A DNA stretch of 64,000 bases from Acetomicrobium hydrogeniformans ATCC BAA-1850 (GTDB taxonomy: Bacteria; Synergistota; Synergistia; Synergistales; Acetomicrobiaceae): positions 1,064,001 through 1,128,000 of the forward strand of contig NZ_ACJX03000001.1 of assembly GCF_000160455.2 (NCBI RefSeq). Direction: 5' to 3'. Below the pieces are notes generated by a model. That model made no database searches. It saw only the letters and a program-made list of their open reading frames with translations, and had not been told where the DNA came from. The translations under genes were made by a program, and so were the position numbers. Every line of letters begins with the position of its first letter. Within the stretch, counting starts at the first letter, position 1. Positions 35,371 through 44,093 of this stretch are shown here, piece after piece.

Positions 35371-36399
35371 ATGAAGTTTCTAGTTGTAGGAGATGGCTTC
35401 GTAAAAAGCTTTCTCTTCGTAGATGTGTTTAGGAAGTATTTTCCCGATGCGGAATTTGTCGAACACGAAGTCCCTTGGCCCAACGAACCATTTTACGATA
35501 CCGATGAAGTAAAAGAGTGTTCTGGCACCCCTGATGAGCTGATGCCTCTAGTCAAGGATGCAGATGTCTTAGTAGTCGATACGGCGCCCGTTACCGAAGC
35601 TTTATTACAAGCTGCTTCAAAACTAAAGGCAGTTGCGTGTACACGGGGAGGTCCCGTCAACGTCAACATAAAAGCTTGTACCTCAATGAAAATTCCGCTT
35701 TTCAATAGTCCCGGCAGAAACGAATCGGCAGTGGTCGAATTTACTGTTGGCGCAACGCTGGCTTTGATGAAAAACATGGCTTTAGGACACTATGAGTTAA
35801 AACGTGGGATATGGAGGGGCGACCTATATCTTTACGACAAGGTCGGCCCGGAACTTTCCGATCTTACTGTCGGCATAGTGGGCTACGGAAAAGTAGGGCG
35901 TAACGTCGCAAAGATGTTTTCCCTATTTGGATGCCAAGTTTTAGTTTACGATCCCTATGTAACGCCTTCAATTATTGAAGAAGAAGGACACAAAAGCACA
36001 AGTTTTGAGGAGCTTTTGAAGACGGCAGATGTGGTCAGTTTGCATGTCAGGCTTTCCCCCGAGACGGAGAAGATGATGGATGGAAGTAAATTTAACTTGA
36101 TGAAGTCCACTTCTTATTTCGTCAACACGGCAAGAGGCGGCATAGTGGATTACGATGCCCTCTACGAAGCTTTGGCGAAGGGGAAAATAAAGGGTGCCGC
36201 TTTAGATGTGTTTGATCCCGAACCGCTGCCCCCCGATCATCCTTTGACGAAGCTGGATAACGTCCTGTTGACGCCCCACATCGCAGGGGCGTCGCAAAAA
36301 AGTGCGATCAGGGGCATTGAAACGGTCGCCGGATCGCTTTATTTGTATTTTGATAAGGGAGAGCTAAAAAATTGCGTCAATAAAGAAATATTTAGCTGA
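35371..36399 (+). CDS. D-isomer-specific 2-hydroxyacid dehydrogenase
   Basis: A 342-residue NAD(P)-dependent dehydrogenase. The Rossmann motif VGIVGYGKVGRNVAKMFSLFGCQVLVYDP (around residue 170) is followed by SLHVRLSPETEKMM (Arg), NTARGGIVDYDALYEAL, DVFDPEPLPPDHPL (Glu) and LLTPHIAGAS (catalytic His). The substrate may be a sugar acid or phosphoglycerate-like compound. It starts 10 bases after the aldolase stop, in the same operon. Confidence 0.92.
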   Translation: MKFLVVGDGFVKSFLFVDVFRKYFPDAEFVEHEVPWPNEPFYDTDEVKECSGTPDELMPLVKDADVLVVDTAPVTEALLQAASKLKAVACTRGGPVNVNIKACTSMKIPLFNSPGRNESAVVEFTVGATLALMKNMALGHYELKRGIWRGDLYLYDKVGPELSDLTVGIVGYGKVGRNVAKMFSLFGCQVLVYDPYVTPSIIEEEGHKSTSFEELLKTADVVSLHVRLSPETEKMMDGSKFNLMKSTSYFVNTARGGIVDYDALYEALAKGKIKGAALDVFDPEPLPPDHPLTKLDNVLLTPHIAGASQKSAIRGIETVAGSLYLYFDKGELKNCVNKEIFS

Positions 36400-36441
36400 T
36401 TCGCTTGATCTTTAGTGAAAACCGAGTGAGGAGGGATAGGG

Positions 36442-37983
36442 ATGAAAAAGTTTTTGATAGGGATCGATGCGGGCACATCTATGGTCAAAAGCGTGGTTTT
36501 TGACGAAGAGGGCAATGAGCTGGCAGTGGCTAGGCAAAGGACTGCTGTGTTAAACCCAAGGCCAAATTGGGACGAACAGGATATGAACGAAGTATGGGAA
36601 GCCGTAGTCAAAACTATTAAAGAGGCCGTCACAAAAAGCGGCGTCCCCGGCAAACAGGTATGCGCCATGGGAGTGACGGGACAAGGAGATGGGTGTTGGC
36701 TCATTGACGAAAAGGGCAATCCGGTGCGTCCTGCCATTTTATGGTCAGACGGAAGAGCGGGAGATTTAATTGCAAGATGGCAAGCGGAGGGCATAAGCGA
36801 TAAGGCCTATAAGATTTTGGGCTCCGTTCTTTTTTCTGGGGTTCAGGCTGCAATAATTAAATGGCTCGACGAAAACGAACCGGAGTCTTTGACAAGATCG
36901 CGATGGGCCTTGTACTGCAAGGATTGGCTAAAGTACAAATTAACCGGTGAAATCACTACAGATGAGACCGACGGATGTGTTCCGCATTTTGATATAGCTA
37001 AACGCAGATATTCGGAAGAATTGTTGAAGATGTACGGGACCTTAAAGTATGAATATTTACTTCCCCCTGTAAAAGCTCCCCTTGAAAATCATGCACCCCT
37101 TAGCCAAGAGGCGGCTTCGCTTCTAGGGCTTCCGTCGGGCATACCGGTAATAGGAGGACCCTTCGATGTGATCGCCACGGCTACCGGCGTGGGTGCTATA
37201 CACCCTGGCGATGCCTGCTCCATAATTGGTACCACATGCTTTAACGAGGTAGTAATGGACGGTCCTTATATAGAGCCGATGAACGTTGGATTTACAATGT
37301 GTCACGGATTTTCCGGACTGTGGGTGAGGGCCATGGGAGTCATGATGGGAACGCCCAACCTCGATTGGATTTTGGCGCAGGTGGGGAGGCCCTACGAAGA
37401 GGAAGCCGCAGAAAGAGGTATGTCCTTCTACGATGTGATAGAAGAGCACGTGAAAAAGCTTGAGATAGGAGCCGGAGGAGTGGTATATCATCCCTACCTT
37501 AGCGCTAGCGGCGAAAGAGCCCCCTTTGTCAAGCCCACTGCCAGAGCCCAGTTTTTCGGGATCACCGCTACTCACAATAGAGACAATCTTGTAAGAGCGG
37601 TATATGAGGGCGTGGGATTTTCAATGATGGACTGTTATCAATACATCCCCATGAAGGTAAATCGAGTAAGGATATCGGGGGGCGGTGCCCAAAGTGCCTT
37701 TTGGTGTCAGCTTCTATCGGACATGACCGGGCTTCCCCTGGAAGTGCCTAAAGGTTCCGAGTTCGGAGCCAAGGGTACGGCTTTAGTCGCAGGGATAGCT
37801 GTCGGTTTATACAAAGATATCGAGGATGCCGTCAATAAAACAGTCCAATTAGAGAGACAATACCAGCCAGATGTGGAGAAGACGAAACGGGCAAGGGCCT
37901 TTTATACGTTGTATCGACGGTTGTATGAACACGTGTGGGACGATTGGGATCTTTTGCAGGACATACTGACACAACGTTTCTAA
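36442..37983 (+). CDS. FGGY-family carbohydrate kinase
   Basis: A 513-residue sugar kinase. The N-terminal domain has GIDAGTSMVKSVVFDEEGNEL and NWDEQDMNEVWEAV; the middle CAMGVTGQGDGCWLID and ILWSDGRAG; the C-terminal ATPase half has GERAPFVKPTARAQFFGITATHNRDNLVRAVYEGVGF and RISGGGAQSAFWCQLLSDMTG. It resembles xylulo-, fuculo- and erythritol-type kinases; the sugar cannot be decided. As third gene after the aldolase, it would phosphorylate the ketose that the aldolase cuts. Confidence 0.92.
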   Translation: MKKFLIGIDAGTSMVKSVVFDEEGNELAVARQRTAVLNPRPNWDEQDMNEVWEAVVKTIKEAVTKSGVPGKQVCAMGVTGQGDGCWLIDEKGNPVRPAILWSDGRAGDLIARWQAEGISDKAYKILGSVLFSGVQAAIIKWLDENEPESLTRSRWALYCKDWLKYKLTGEITTDETDGCVPHFDIAKRRYSEELLKMYGTLKYEYLLPPVKAPLENHAPLSQEAASLLGLPSGIPVIGGPFDVIATATGVGAIHPGDACSIIGTTCFNEVVMDGPYIEPMNVGFTMCHGFSGLWVRAMGVMMGTPNLDWILAQVGRPYEEEAAERGMSFYDVIEEHVKKLEIGAGGVVYHPYLSASGERAPFVKPTARAQFFGITATHNRDNLVRAVYEGVGFSMMDCYQYIPMKVNRVRISGGGAQSAFWCQLLSDMTGLPLEVPKGSEFGAKGTALVAGIAVGLYKDIEDAVNKTVQLERQYQPDVEKTKRARAFYTLYRRLYEHVWDDWDLLQDILTQRF

Positions 37984-38303
37984 CCTTGAAATTATTTGTC
38001 AAAGGGACAAAAGGGGATATCTCAAGTGCCTTTCCTTTTGTCCCTTCAAAAATAGCGAGATCGCATGAATGTATGAATGAAGCGATGAGAAAATATATAA
38101 CAAGAATTACTTGGCAGAAATATATACAAAAAGATGGTGTTAGAGCTCTTGCCATCGGAGTGTTTTCATACTGCTTGAAATATTGCCCACGGTGAGGTTC
38201 TGTGATGCTATGGAAGTTCGTTTTAAGGGAGTTTTGTCGATATTCTAACCATTCGACACCTTTTTGTATATAAAAGCTAGACCAATAGAGAGGAGAGATA
38301 ACC
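37984..38303 (+). other. 320-base spacer with an inverted repeat, no gene seen
   Basis: A 13-bp inverted repeat (AAGGGACAAAAGG at 38002-38014 with 38034-38046) lies just after the kinase gene and may end its transcript, although no T-run follows. The remainder is AT-rich. A TATAAA at 38269-38274, 30 bases before the dipeptidase start, may belong to its promoter. I find no convincing coding stretch. Confidence 0.4.
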
Positions 38304-39716
38304 GTGTGTGATACTTGGGTGGCTTTAAGAGATGCAACAGCTTCGGGCAGTGTAATATTTGGGAAAAACAGCGACCGTCCTTTTTTCGATTGTCAACCCC
38401 TAGTTCTTCATTCTAGCCGTGAGTGGCCAAGGGGTAGCGCCATACAATTAGAATATATTTCAATTCCACAGGTTGATATGACCTTAACAACCTTGGGCTC
38501 GAGCCCTTATTGGTGTTGGGGATATGAAGAGGGGATAAACGAGTATGGTGTTGTGATTGGCAATGAAGCCATATTTACCAAAGGGTTTAGGGATTCAGCT
38601 AAAAAGTACCAGATTGGCAAAGGGCCCGATCTTGGTTTGACGGGGATGGATATTGTACGTTTAGCATTAGAAAGGGCTATAAGTGCAGAAGAAGCTATTT
38701 ATGTGATAGGAAAATTGGTGGAAGAGCATGGCCAGTTCGGTTCCGGCGTTCCTTCCCAGGATCATGTTCAGGGAGGTTATGATAATTCCTATATAGTTGC
38801 AGATAGAAAAGAAGCATGGATTGTAGAGACAGTCGGTAAAAGATGGGTGGCCAGAAGGGTTATTGGCGGGATTGCTTCGATATCTAATGAGCCATCGATA
38901 AGAAATCATTGGGATGCAGGTTCATCGGATATCGTGGACTATGCTATTATGATGAAGTGGTGGCCTGAAAAGTTAAGAGGATCTTTTGATTTTGCCAGGG
39001 CGTATATCGATGATATGAATTCAAGACAGGTTTCACACATTAGGGCACAAAGAAGCAGAGATATACTTAAACAGAGTTATGGCAGGATCGATTTATCTGT
39101 CATGAAGACAATAGCGAGAGATCACTATGAGGGAACATTTTTAGAAGGTCCATATTTTGACGCAGCTGATCCAGATTTCCAGAGTATATGTATGCATGTT
39201 TCTCCTACTGGATTTACGTGGGGCAATACTTCAAGTTCCTGTGTTGCTGTGCTTCCTAAAAATGACGATGATATACCTGTTTTTTGGTGGGCTCCGGGAC
39301 CTCCCTGCAATAGCTGTTATGTCCCCTTTTTCGTGGACGGATCGGCGTTGCCAGAAACTGTAAGCGAGGCAGGTTCTTTTGGAAAGGTATTAACTCCTCC
39401 TGTCAGTGCGACCGAAGACAGTTTTTCCCCTAAGTCCTATTGGTGGCTTTTTAGAAGGTTGATGGACCTTACTAAAGGAGATCCAATAGCGAGCTTGCCA
39501 GGATATTACGACGAAAGAAATCCTGTTGTGCGATCGTATTTCGACGAATTAGAGTCTTCTTTTGAGCAGGAAGTACCCGAAATAATTGAAAGAGCACAAC
39601 GAATTGGTGGCAACGACAAGAAGGGCAGAGCCGAAATCTTTGATCAGTTTACAGCCCAATGTGTGAAGAGAGTGGTAAGTGTATTGGAAAAACTACTACA
39701 TAATTTTTCATCATGA
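38304..39716 (+). CDS. C69 (U34) family dipeptidase
   Basis: A 470-residue Ntn-hydrolase. After the GTG-encoded Met comes Cys (MCDTWVALRDATASGSVIFGKNSDRP), so the mature N-terminal nucleophile is Cys2, as in peptidase family C69. No signal peptide precedes it, so it should be cytoplasmic. GYDNSYIVADRKEAWIVETVGKRWVARRV and GNTSSSCVAVLP are family sequences. GAGAGGAGAG precedes the start. It has no clear tie to the flanking sugar and microcompartment genes and appears to be an independent unit. Confidence 0.92.
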   Translation: MCDTWVALRDATASGSVIFGKNSDRPFFDCQPLVLHSSREWPRGSAIQLEYISIPQVDMTLTTLGSSPYWCWGYEEGINEYGVVIGNEAIFTKGFRDSAKKYQIGKGPDLGLTGMDIVRLALERAISAEEAIYVIGKLVEEHGQFGSGVPSQDHVQGGYDNSYIVADRKEAWIVETVGKRWVARRVIGGIASISNEPSIRNHWDAGSSDIVDYAIMMKWWPEKLRGSFDFARAYIDDMNSRQVSHIRAQRSRDILKQSYGRIDLSVMKTIARDHYEGTFLEGPYFDAADPDFQSICMHVSPTGFTWGNTSSSCVAVLPKNDDDIPVFWWAPGPPCNSCYVPFFVDGSALPETVSEAGSFGKVLTPPVSATEDSFSPKSYWWLFRRLMDLTKGDPIASLPGYYDERNPVVRSYFDELESSFEQEVPEIIERAQRIGGNDKKGRAEIFDQFTAQCVKRVVSVLEKLLHNFSS

Positions 39717-39994
39717 TGTCATGGCTTGCGGATAAATATTAAATAATATGAAATAGTTCTAAAAAGCGCTCAGGAGGCTTTTGGAAGTTAATTGTAGAGA
39801 AAGATATTTGGCTATAAAGAAAGCCAAACAAGGGCAGACCAAGTCCTTTGGATATGTTATGGGGCGTGTTTCTAGAATCTTACAGGAATTTGACACTGTC
39901 ATTGTATAAAAGAACTTTTGGAAGAGGAAAATGATAAGTTATAATTAAATATAGCAATTAAGATAATGTTAGCGATTTCTAGAGAGACGATAAG

Positions 39995-41203
39995 ATGGCG
40001 AGTTATGGTTCCTATGAATGGTGGAATGAGATAGTCGAGCTGGAAAAACTCAAAGATCTGGTAGACAGATTTGCCGCGGCTATGCATGTTGGTGCCGTGA
40101 TAGCTGCTACTGACGGAACTGCGCTGACGATACCCAGCAATTTTTGTGCCTTTTGTCGGAGGCTTCGCTCTCACCCCGAAGGTAGGTGCGGTTGCGAAAA
40201 AAGCGATGCTTGGGGAGGTCTACATGCCCTAGATTCGGGAGGTCCTCTGGTTTATCGATGCCATTGCGGGTTGATCGATATGGCAAGTCCGCTCATGATC
40301 GAAGGTAGATTGGTAGGCACGTTATTGTGCGGCCAGGTGTTACTCAGGCCCTATACAGAGGAGGAGGTTCGCAGCGAAATAGCTCCCCTTTGGCCATGTA
40401 GCGCCGATGAATTGGACGATTGGGTCAATGATTTTTTGGCTCTTCCCGTTGTAGACGAGTCAACCGTAATGAATGCCATGAATCTCTTAAATGTCATGGC
40501 TTCTCACGTCGTAGAGTTATGCGAGCGCCATTTGATAGAAAGCAAGCTGCTGCACAGGACTATGGAGTTGGTCACAGCTCAGCGCGACAAGGAGATGCTT
40601 GAAAGGAACTTGAAAATGACTCAGCTCAAGGCCCTCCAAAACCAGTTAAACCCTCATTTTATGTTTAATACTTTAAATATCATGTCTCGCTTGGCAATGT
40701 TCGAAGGAGCTCCTCAAACACAAGAACTTACTGTCCAATTCGCTGACTATTTAAGATATATACTGAAAAGGCAATCCAGGGAAGAAATGGTCCCCCTTTC
40801 AAGCGAGATCGAGTGCCTGAAACAGTATTTAGCCATACAAAAGGTCAGATTTGGCGATCGTTTTTCATATATTTTAGACATAGAGCCTGAGGCTTTATCG
40901 TGCAAGATTCCCTTTTTAATACTTCAACCAATAGTTGAAAATGCCGTTGTTCATGGGATCGAGCCTTCTCTCAAACCGGGATTGGTTTGCATAAGCGCCA
41001 AGATTGAGAATAAGAAACTGGAGATCACCATAGAGGACAACGGAGTCGGTTGTTCCTTGGACGAAATATCCGAGGGCGTGGGTATTTCCCATGTTAAAGA
41101 GAGGCTTAAATTACTTTACGGAAGAGAGGCATTATTCGATATATGGAGCGAACCAGAAGTCGGTACGAAAGTAAGTCTAAGCTTACCATCTGTGGAGGAT
41201 TAG
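39995..41203 (+). CDS. PocR-domain sensor histidine kinase (LytS-like)
   Basis: An N-terminal PocR ligand-binding domain (residues ~8-170) has ATDGTALTIPSNFCAFCRRLRSHPEGRCGCEKSD and YRCHCGLIDMASPLMIEGRLVGTLLCGQVLL, with the conserved Cys set. A short coiled coil (QRDKEMLERNLKMTQLKAL) leads to a His-kinase domain with the phospho-His in NQLNPHFMFNTLN and the ATPase box ENAVVHGIE and IEDNGVGC. No transmembrane segment is present, so it senses a cytoplasmic ligand, probably a diol. It starts four bases before the response-regulator gene and lies upstream of the pdu operon. Confidence 0.93.
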   Translation: MASYGSYEWWNEIVELEKLKDLVDRFAAAMHVGAVIAATDGTALTIPSNFCAFCRRLRSHPEGRCGCEKSDAWGGLHALDSGGPLVYRCHCGLIDMASPLMIEGRLVGTLLCGQVLLRPYTEEEVRSEIAPLWPCSADELDDWVNDFLALPVVDESTVMNAMNLLNVMASHVVELCERHLIESKLLHRTMELVTAQRDKEMLERNLKMTQLKALQNQLNPHFMFNTLNIMSRLAMFEGAPQTQELTVQFADYLRYILKRQSREEMVPLSSEIECLKQYLAIQKVRFGDRFSYILDIEPEALSCKIPFLILQPIVENAVVHGIEPSLKPGLVCISAKIENKKLEITIEDNGVGCSLDEISEGVGISHVKERLKLLYGREALFDIWSEPEVGTKVSLSLPSVED

Positions 41204-41206
41204 GTC

Positions 41207-42802
41207 ATGTCCAGGAAAATACTCGTCGTTGAGGATGAGCCGCTGGAAAGACGCGCACTGGTCGAAAGGCTCAAATCTTTTCCTGTCTACTTGGAATTGG
41301 ACGAGGCTTCTAATACGGTGGATTTTGAAAATAAGGTACGTTCGTGGAATCCTGACGTGGTTTTGCTCGATATAAAGGTTCCCGGCGGAAACACTTTGAC
41401 ATCACTGGGAAAGCTGCGAAGCGAAGGTTTTCAGGGCAAGGTTATAATTGTGACTGCCTACGATTTTTTCGAATACGCCCAGCAGGCTGTGGGGCTAAAC
41501 GTAAATGCTTTTTTGGTAAAACCGATCAAGGATGAAGCTCTTTGCGACGCCATAGGCAAAGCGATAGATGAAATAAAGGAAGCCAACAGAACGTCCCAAC
41601 AACTGTTGAGGCTGAAAAAGTTTATATTGGATAACAAGAACTTCGTGGCATCCCTGATGATGCAGAGCATAATTAACGGCGAAGAGATTACCGAGGGGCT
41701 CAAAAACGTGGCTAGGGAAGTTGGATTTTTACCTACAAGGGAGTTGCATGTCTTTGGAGTGGTAGCTTTGGGTACATCAGATGTAGAGGAGAACCAGTGG
41801 CCTCAGCTGACCCTTTTGGGAGAACTTCAAAGAACCTTGGGGGAGTCTGTTTTTTTGGTACCCTGGGTTCATTACATAACTCTCATATTTTTTAATGCTC
41901 CCTTGGAAAGTCCTGAGACAGTTGCGTATAAAGTTTTCGACATGGCTTTACAAAACGATATCCATTGCAATATCGTTTATATGGGGAAAATCAGAGATTT
42001 AAACGAAATTTCGGAGATTCTACCCAGTTTGGAAGAGACGCTGGAAGAAAGCATTTTAGAGGGTTTTGGGAACTTCATATACGGGCAACTTAAGCCCAAA
42101 GTGGAAAAGGTAAAAACGGATGCCGGCCAAATTGATTTCAACGAATCATTTTCGGTCGTTTTGGAAGGTATAAGAGATGGGCAATTGCAACTTGTAAACG
42201 AGGGAGTCAACAGGTTGTTCTCTCTTTTATCTCAATGTGAAGTAACAAGGGCCAACGTAGAAGTTGTAAGATTGCTGTTTGGAGGCTATTTAGGTCAAAT
42301 ATGTCAGTTGCTTTTAGATCTGAAATGCGACGAAGAGGCTATCAAGACTTGGGCCAGAAGGCAGGTTAGGGATATGATGATACCGGTCAGGAGCCTCGTC
42401 GACCTAAAAAACATGTTTTTTATCTCCCTCGAAGAGGCGTGGAGGGTCAGGCAGAGTGTAAAAGATCCGGAATTGGTATTGATTCAAAAGGCCTTAACGT
42501 ACATTGAGGAAAATTTGGGCGAGGCTAATTTATCCAAAGTTGCCCAACACGTATATGTTAGCCCCAGCCATTTGAGCAGGATGTTCGGAAGGGTCTTGAA
42601 CAAGAGGTTTATTGATGTCATAAAAGAAAAGCGCATAGAACGCGCTAAGAAATTACTTGCAATGGGATACAACGTCACCGAGACAGCTTCCGCTGTGGGA
42701 TATGAAAATATCGCTTACTTCAGCACCCTCTTTAAGGAAATGGTTGGTTATTCCCCAAGTGAATACAAGAAATCACTTCCCTTTTTAAAAGATGGCACCT
42801 GA
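41207..42802 (+). CDS. AraC-family response regulator (YesN-like)
   Basis: A 531-residue protein. The receiver domain (KILVVEDEPLERRALVERL, phospho-Asp in PDVVLLDIKVPG, Lys in FLVKPIKDEAL) is followed by about 300 residues of helical linker and a C-terminal AraC DNA-binding domain: two helix-turn-helices in NLSKVAQHVYVSPSHLSRMFGRVLNKRFIDVIKEKRIERAKKLL and VTETASAVGYENIAYFSTLFKEMVGYSPSEYKK. It is the cognate partner of the PocR-domain kinase, and probably activates the pdu operon 200 bases downstream. Confidence 0.95.
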   Translation: MSRKILVVEDEPLERRALVERLKSFPVYLELDEASNTVDFENKVRSWNPDVVLLDIKVPGGNTLTSLGKLRSEGFQGKVIIVTAYDFFEYAQQAVGLNVNAFLVKPIKDEALCDAIGKAIDEIKEANRTSQQLLRLKKFILDNKNFVASLMMQSIINGEEITEGLKNVAREVGFLPTRELHVFGVVALGTSDVEENQWPQLTLLGELQRTLGESVFLVPWVHYITLIFFNAPLESPETVAYKVFDMALQNDIHCNIVYMGKIRDLNEISEILPSLEETLEESILEGFGNFIYGQLKPKVEKVKTDAGQIDFNESFSVVLEGIRDGQLQLVNEGVNRLFSLLSQCEVTRANVEVVRLLFGGYLGQICQLLLDLKCDEEAIKTWARRQVRDMMIPVRSLVDLKNMFFISLEEAWRVRQSVKDPELVLIQKALTYIEENLGEANLSKVAQHVYVSPSHLSRMFGRVLNKRFIDVIKEKRIERAKKLLAMGYNVTETASAVGYENIAYFSTLFKEMVGYSPSEYKKSLPFLKDGT

Positions 42803-42862
42803 TGCCGGATGAATTGTTTTTTCAGTAATAGAAATATGAGCAAGAAAACAAAAGTTTAGTAA

Positions 42863-42900
42863 AAGGACCTGAGGAAGAGCATCTCAGGTCCTTTGTCGTA
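42863..42900 (+). terminator. Terminator between the regulators and the pdu operon
   Basis: A 12-bp stem (AAAGGACCTGAG at 42864-42875 with CTCAGGTCCTTT at 42885-42896) has a 9-base loop. The second arm ends in TTT but no longer T-run follows. It would separate the regulator transcript from the pdu promoter. Confidence 0.7.
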
Positions 42901-42916
42901 TGCGCTAGCACAAAAT

Positions 42917-42946
42917 TTGATCAAAAATGAGTTATTTGCTTTTAAT
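42917..42946 (+). promoter_or_regulatory. Candidate pdu operon promoter
   Basis: TTGATC (42917-42922), an 18-base spacer and TTTAAT (42941-42946) lie between the terminator and the pduU start. The weak boxes are what one expects for an activator-dependent promoter. No operator repeat could be recognised. Confidence 0.35.
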
Positions 42947-42998
42947 GCAATATTATTGCTTTCCTAGTTTACTAATACATGGTATAGGGGGTGCTCAA

Positions 42999-43343
42999 GT
43001 GGAGGGTAGCGAACGTTTAAGAGTTATCCAGGAATACGTCCCCGGCAAACAAGTCACTTTGGCGCATATTATAAGAAATCCAAAGGGAGACCTTTGTCAG
43101 AAAGTGGGTATCGACAGGGCTGGAGCGATAGGCATCATGACAATTACCCCCGGCGAGGGTGCCATAATAGCTGCCGACATAGCGAGTAAATCCTCTGCCG
43201 TAAACGTGGAGTTTGTGGATAGATTCACTGGTTGTGTCATCCTTACGGGCGAAGTTGCCTCCGTGGAAAATGCCCTAAGCACAGCTGTTAATTCCCTCAA
43301 GGATGCGCTTGGGTTTTTTCCTGCCGAGGTCACCTTTACATAA
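42999..43343 (+). CDS. pduU: PduU/EutS-type permuted BMC shell protein
   Basis: A 115-residue circularly permuted BMC-domain protein. RVIQEYVPGKQVTLAHIIRNP is the characteristic N-terminal beta-barrel part, followed by GAIGIMTITPGEGAIIAADIASKSSAVNVEFVDRFTGCVILTGEVASVENAL. GTG 42999 is 5 bases after AGGGGGTG and matches the family length; reading frames extending further upstream are not supported. It is the first gene of the operon and forms a hexameric shell tile. Confidence 0.93.
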   Translation: MEGSERLRVIQEYVPGKQVTLAHIIRNPKGDLCQKVGIDRAGAIGIMTITPGEGAIIAADIASKSSAVNVEFVDRFTGCVILTGEVASVENALSTAVNSLKDALGFFPAEVTFT

Positions 43344-43795
43344 TGTGTGTCATGGTTATCGGGCCGTCAGGTGCCGGCAAGACAACGCTGTTGAAGGCCT
43401 TAAAGTTGCTGGAAGATGAAAGGCCCCTTCGCAAAACGCCCTTTTTTCAATTTTCCGGCAAGGCAATTGATACGCCCGGTGAATTTTTTGATCTACCTCG
43501 TTTTTATCATGCATTAATTACGGTTTCTTCGCGTTCACAAATAATACTCCTTTTAATTGACCCCACAAATTTAAGACAGTTTCCCTCCCGTTTTACTAAG
43601 TCTCTGAGGTCTAAGGTCATCGGAGTTATAAGCAAAGCGGATTTAGTCAATGAAGATCGGATAAAAATTGCAAAAAAGTTTTTGGCGGAAGCGGGAGTTG
43701 AGGAGGTGGTTTGCGTCTCTGCCTTAACAGGAGAAGGGATAGCTGCTTTAAAGCAAAAAATTGAAAAGTCCATCAGGAGGTGTGTAAGACCGTGA
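43343..43795 (+). CDS. pduV: PduV/EutP-family small GTPase
   Basis: A 150-residue P-loop GTPase. The Walker A motif [10 protein letters not shown] (residues ~7-16), the switch segment [18 protein letters not shown] and the NKxD-like SKAD (GVISKADLV) are intact. Family members link the microcompartment to the shell protein PduU or to cell positioning. The ATG shares one base with the pduU stop (TAATG). Confidence 0.92.
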   Translation: MCVMVIGPSGAGKTTLLKALKLLEDERPLRKTPFFQFSGKAIDTPGEFFDLPRFYHALITVSSRSQIILLLIDPTNLRQFPSRFTKSLRSKVIGVISKADLVNEDRIKIAKKFLAEAGVEEVVCVSALTGEGIAALKQKIEKSIRRCVRP

Positions 43796-44070
43796 ATGGA
43801 GAAGCGTTGGGTATGATCGAAACAAAGGGACTGGTCGGAGCCATCGAGGCTGCCGATGCAATGGTCAAAGCAGCGAACGTCAGACTTATCGGCTACGAGA
43901 AAATTGGTTCGGGCCTGGTTACCGTAATGGTTCGCGGTGACGTTGGAGCGGTGAAGGCAGCGGTTGATGCGGGAGCGGCCTCGGCGAAACGTGTAGGCGA
44001 GATAGTTTCAGTTCACGTCATTCCAAGGCCACACAGCGATACCGAGAAGCTTTTGCCTAAACTGGGCTAA
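43792..44070 (+). CDS. pduA: PduA/PduJ-type BMC-H shell protein
   Basis: A 92-residue canonical hexameric BMC protein: [77 protein letters not shown]. The pore loop GSG is that of PduA. GTG 43792 overlaps the pduV stop and has AGGAGGTG 9-11 bases upstream; a GTG at 43780 lies inside the ribosome site and is less likely. Confidence 0.95.
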   Translation: MNGEALGMIETKGLVGAIEAADAMVKAANVRLIGYEKIGSGLVTVMVRGDVGAVKAAVDAGAASAKRVGEIVSVHVIPRPHSDTEKLLPKLG

Positions 44071-44093
44071 GCCACCTTGTGGAGGTGTGATTG

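Noticed and set aside
37935-38195. 86-codon plus-strand frame over the kinase end and spacer
   Set aside because: Half of it overlaps the kinase in another frame and no ribosome site or family feature is seen.
39781-39909. 42-residue plus-strand frame between the dipeptidase and the PocR kinase
   Set aside because: An AGGAGG lies only 3 bases before a TTG, the product resembles nothing I know, and there is no other support. The 278-base spacer otherwise seems non-coding.
42803-42998. Cobalamin riboswitch ahead of the pdu operon
   Set aside because: The spacer is short and taken up by a terminator and promoter-like boxes; I see no B12-box-like structure. The cobamide genes at 1.4 kb have an even shorter leader.
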